Shown: positions 22,217 to 24,210 of the stretch, piece after piece
Layout: each line of letters opens with the position of its first letter
Position numbering within the stretch: the stretch's first letter is position 1
Source: a virus
Strand: one strand, 5' to 3'
DNA length: 24,210 bases
Virus record (IMG/VR): IMGVR_UViG_3300033145_001347
Span: 1-24,210 of that record
Made by a program: the position numbers and the translations under genes
The notes under the pieces: generated by a model
The model's input: only the letters and a program-made list of their open reading frames with translations
What the model was told of the DNA's origin: nothing
Database searches by the model: none

Positions 22217-23227
22217 ATGGATGATCTTTTCAAAATCAGAGTATTAACGGCGGCGATTAATGCCATGAAGGCGGCGTCCATGAAGGTCTATAACAGGATT
22301 TTCAGAGGCAGGGAACACATGGAACCGAGCGACAGGCTCGCATTCGAGGTGATCTCCGGCAGCGAGAAGATATTGAAAAATATCTCAGTATATGCGCCTG
22401 CCGAGGTCACGGACAAAACAGGCAGGAAGATCGTGACCCTGACCGCGCCCAGGCTGGCGCAAAAACGTTTTATCCATACCGCGGAGCTTAATGCGCTCCG
22501 GGCATACGGGGCGCAGTTCGGCCTTGAACAGATGAAAACGCGCATTGCGAGAGAACAGGTGGATATGCGGGGGATCATGGACAGGACCCTGGAATACTGG
22601 GCCGTCAATGCCCTCAAGGGCAAAATCCTTGATTCCGACCTGGAAACGGTATTAGTCGATTACAACATGGCCGATAGCCACAAGGTCACTCTGACCGGCA
22701 CCAGTCTCTGGACCAATGCGAGCAGCGACCCCGTCAACAAATTCCGGGCATTCAAAAAACTGATCGAGGATGATTCGGGCGCGGCCATAACCGGATGGCT
22801 GGCATATATGGGATCGGAGGTGATGGATGCGCTGCTCCAGCACACGAAAATTCGCGAGTTGCTGAAGTACGGCAAGGGCGTCCAGGTGGCCGAGAACGGC
22901 AAGGTCACGAAGCTGGCCGAGGTCGAACTCGATGAGTATAACGGCTCATTCCTCGATGAGAACGGGACCAGGCGCAGATTTATAGATGAGAAATATATCA
23001 TGCTGGTAGGGCTTTGCGCGGATCTCGTTGATGTGCCTTATGCTCCGATCGTTGACAGCAAGGCGCCCGGGGGCGTAGGGAATATCGACGCCAGTGGCAG
23101 CGGCGCCCTTTATTTCTCGAAGGCATGGGAAGAGGACGATCCCAGCGGTCAGTGGATCAAAGCTGAGACCCGGCCTTTACCCGTGCTGCAGCGTCCCGGC
23201 GCGGTCATCTACGCCAAGGTAGTGTAG
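22217..23227 (+). CDS. Major capsid protein, lambda gpE-like (Phage_cap_E)
   Basis: The 336-aa protein resembles the lambda E family: VTLTAPRLAQKRFIHTAELNALRAYGAQFGLEQMKTRIAREQVDMRGIMDRTLEYWAVNALKGKIL is the hallmark central region, followed by a C-terminal PVLQRPGAVIYAKVV. It forms the HK97-fold head shell. In Mu itself this place is held by gpT, a different family, so the head shell here is of lambda D/E type. AGAAGGAGG precedes the start. Confidence 0.85.
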   Translation: MDDLFKIRVLTAAINAMKAASMKVYNRIFRGREHMEPSDRLAFEVISGSEKILKNISVYAPAEVTDKTGRKIVTLTAPRLAQKRFIHTAELNALRAYGAQFGLEQMKTRIAREQVDMRGIMDRTLEYWAVNALKGKILDSDLETVLVDYNMADSHKVTLTGTSLWTNASSDPVNKFRAFKKLIEDDSGAAITGWLAYMGSEVMDALLQHTKIRELLKYGKGVQVAENGKVTKLAEVELDEYNGSFLDENGTRRRFIDEKYIMLVGLCADLVDVPYAPIVDSKAPGGVGNIDASGSGALYFSKAWEEDDPSGQWIKAETRPLPVLQRPGAVIYAKVV

Positions 23228-23253
23228 GGACAATGGGACCCGGATTTATCCGT

Positions 23254-23283
23254 GCATGGGCAAACCTGTGTGTTTGCCCATGC
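23254..23283. repeat. Perfect 12-bp hairpin after the capsid gene
   Basis: GCATGGGCAAAC at 23254-23265 pairs with GTTTGCCCATGC at 23272-23283 around a 6-base loop. No T run follows, so it is more likely a REP-like element, RNA processing site or mRNA end stabiliser than a terminator. It follows the most highly expressed gene of the operon. Confidence 0.65.
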
Positions 23284-23361
23284 AAACTGACCCGGAGAGT
23301 GGGCGAAACGGAGAGCCGGGGAAAAAGTGAAACGGAAAAGAAACGAGAATACATCAAAACC

Positions 23362-23394
23362 GTTGAACCCCTGAACCCTGAACCCTGAACCCTT
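23362..23394 (+). repeat. CTGAACC heptamer repeat
   Basis: TTGAACC, (C)CTGAACC, CTGAACC, CTGAACC words run up to the weak ribosome site (TGAGG) of the next gene. A sixth instance of a 7-bp repeat at a gap in this phage. Confidence 0.75.
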
Positions 23395-23406
23395 TGAGGT
23401 TTTGCC

Positions 23407-24210
23407 ATGCTTACAATACAACAAATCCTGAACAAGGTCCGTGTCGATGAAAACGGGGACGCCATCTCGTCAATAGAGAGCGAACAGCAGGCGATTAATG
23501 CGGTTTATGATGAGACGGAAAATGCGCTACGGATGAACGTACTTAATCCGACTCTTATCGCAGCATATAGCCCCGCCCATTACGAGCGCGATATTCTTTG
23601 GGCGCAAAAGGGCAAAGTAGCGGCTGCTGATCGATATACGCTTGAGTCTCCCAACGCAACCTGGGACACCACGGAAGGGACTGATTATACCGTGGCCGCA
23701 AACAGGGCCGGCAAGGATTTTTATATCTATGCATGCCAGCCGTCGAGCGGGTCTGTCCCGGATCTAATAGTCTCCGCCAACTCGACTGTGCCCAGCGGTT
23801 ATACTGCCGAAAATTCCAGGAAGATTGGAGGTTGTCATTGCCTGTGTGTCGATGCCGGGACAATAGCAGGACATAACCTTACCGGTTTTGTCGCAGGCGA
23901 TATTTTACCTGCCTCTATTTGGGACCTGGTTTTTCGCCCGATAGCCGAACCTGCCGGGATGGTATGGAGTGATGCAGCGCAGGTATGGGTAGACATTTAT
24001 ATTGCAAGTGGCACTGGGTCTTCTACTGCCAGCGTGTATGGCGGAGCAATTTCAGACGATAGAAACTGGATGGATTTTGTCGATGACTTTGGTGCGGTCA
24101 AAAAACAATTACTTGATGATGTAGAATTTCAGTTGATTGCCTCAAATTCGAACGAAGAGACGAATATCGCAGGATCTGCGGATCCTGGTACTACAGGTGG
24201 ACACTCGGAT
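23407..24210 (+). CDS. 5' part of a putative DGR target protein (C-type-lectin/FGE fold), cut by window end
   Basis: The frame is open from ATG 23407 for 268 codons to the last base. Residues 1-45 (MLTIQQILNKVRVDENGDAI...QQAINAVYDETENALRMN) form a short N-terminal helix region. A middle domain contains GYTAENSRKIGGCHCLCVDAG. From about 170 it resembles the C-type-lectin-like/formylglycine-enzyme-like domain of DGR variable proteins: DILPASIWDLVFRPIAEPAGMVW, WVDIYIASGTG, DRNWMDFVDDFGAVKKQLLDD and NEETNIAGSADPGTTGGHSD, a stretch I know from DGR targets. The variable region should lie near the missing 3' end. TGAGG is the ribosome site. Confidence 0.8.
   Translation, partial: MLTIQQILNKVRVDENGDAISSIESEQQAINAVYDETENALRMNVLNPTLIAAYSPAHYERDILWAQKGKVAAADRYTLESPNATWDTTEGTDYTVAANRAGKDFYIYACQPSSGSVPDLIVSANSTVPSGYTAENSRKIGGCHCLCVDAGTIAGHNLTGFVAGDILPASIWDLVFRPIAEPAGMVWSDAAQVWVDIYIASGTGSSTASVYGGAISDDRNWMDFVDDFGAVKKQLLDDVEFQLIASNSNEETNIAGSADPGTTGGHSD

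Overview
The window holds the left half of a transposable (Mu-like) prophage, probably in a Desulfobacterota or other deltaproteobacterial-type host. The phage identity rests on the gene set and order: leftward CI-type repressor, Ner-like regulator, MuA-type DDE transposase, MuB-type ATPase, DUF3164, GemA, a Com-like zinc ribbon, amidase and holin, DUF2730, gp26/gp27/gp28-like proteins, portal, F-type head protein, gpG-like protein, protease I with nested scaffold, decoration protein and capsid. The host guess is an inference from protein style and from the 7-bp tandem repeats; no host gene is visible.

Layout. 1-316: a 316-bp element with perfect 74-bp inverted arms. 317-725: an AT-rich left-end region with five copies of a CCGGAACC-type site, candidate transposase-binding sites; the exact phage terminus is not resolved. 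726-2271: immunity region with the repressor (minus strand), a TTAAATACAACC operator array, an early promoter, an unrecognised minus-strand gene facing the early promoter, and ner. 2357-8827: early operon (transposition, DUF3164, GemA) with a near-consensus SOS box at 6975. 8901-11529: an AT-rich accessory block of small orphan genes, two exported proteins and a site folding like an integron attC. 11530-13542: BRO-N regulator, Com-like protein, then a gene with its own consensus sigma-70 promoter encoding a degenerate dCTP deaminase/dUTPase-fold protein with a C-terminal membrane anchor. 13665-23227: lysis and head operon. 23407-24210: the 5' part of a C-type-lectin-like protein that resembles diversity-generating-retroelement (DGR) target proteins, cut by the window edge.

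How it works together. The repressor should bind its operators and silence the early promoter. When this fails, Ner, transposase, ATPase and accessory DNA-binding proteins drive replicative transposition. GemA, the BRO-N protein and Com-like protein are candidate regulators of the early/late switch. No Mor or C activator was recognised. The late operon then makes lysis proteins, terminase, portal and a head shell built from decoration and capsid proteins that resemble the lambda D/E families rather than Mu gpT.

Two features stand out across the window. First, nearly every longer gap carries a different family of degenerate 7-bp tandem repeats, and the commonest family has also entered the transposase in frame. 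Second, three cargo-type items deserve follow-up: the putative DGR target, the membrane-anchored DCD-fold protein, and the attC-like site.
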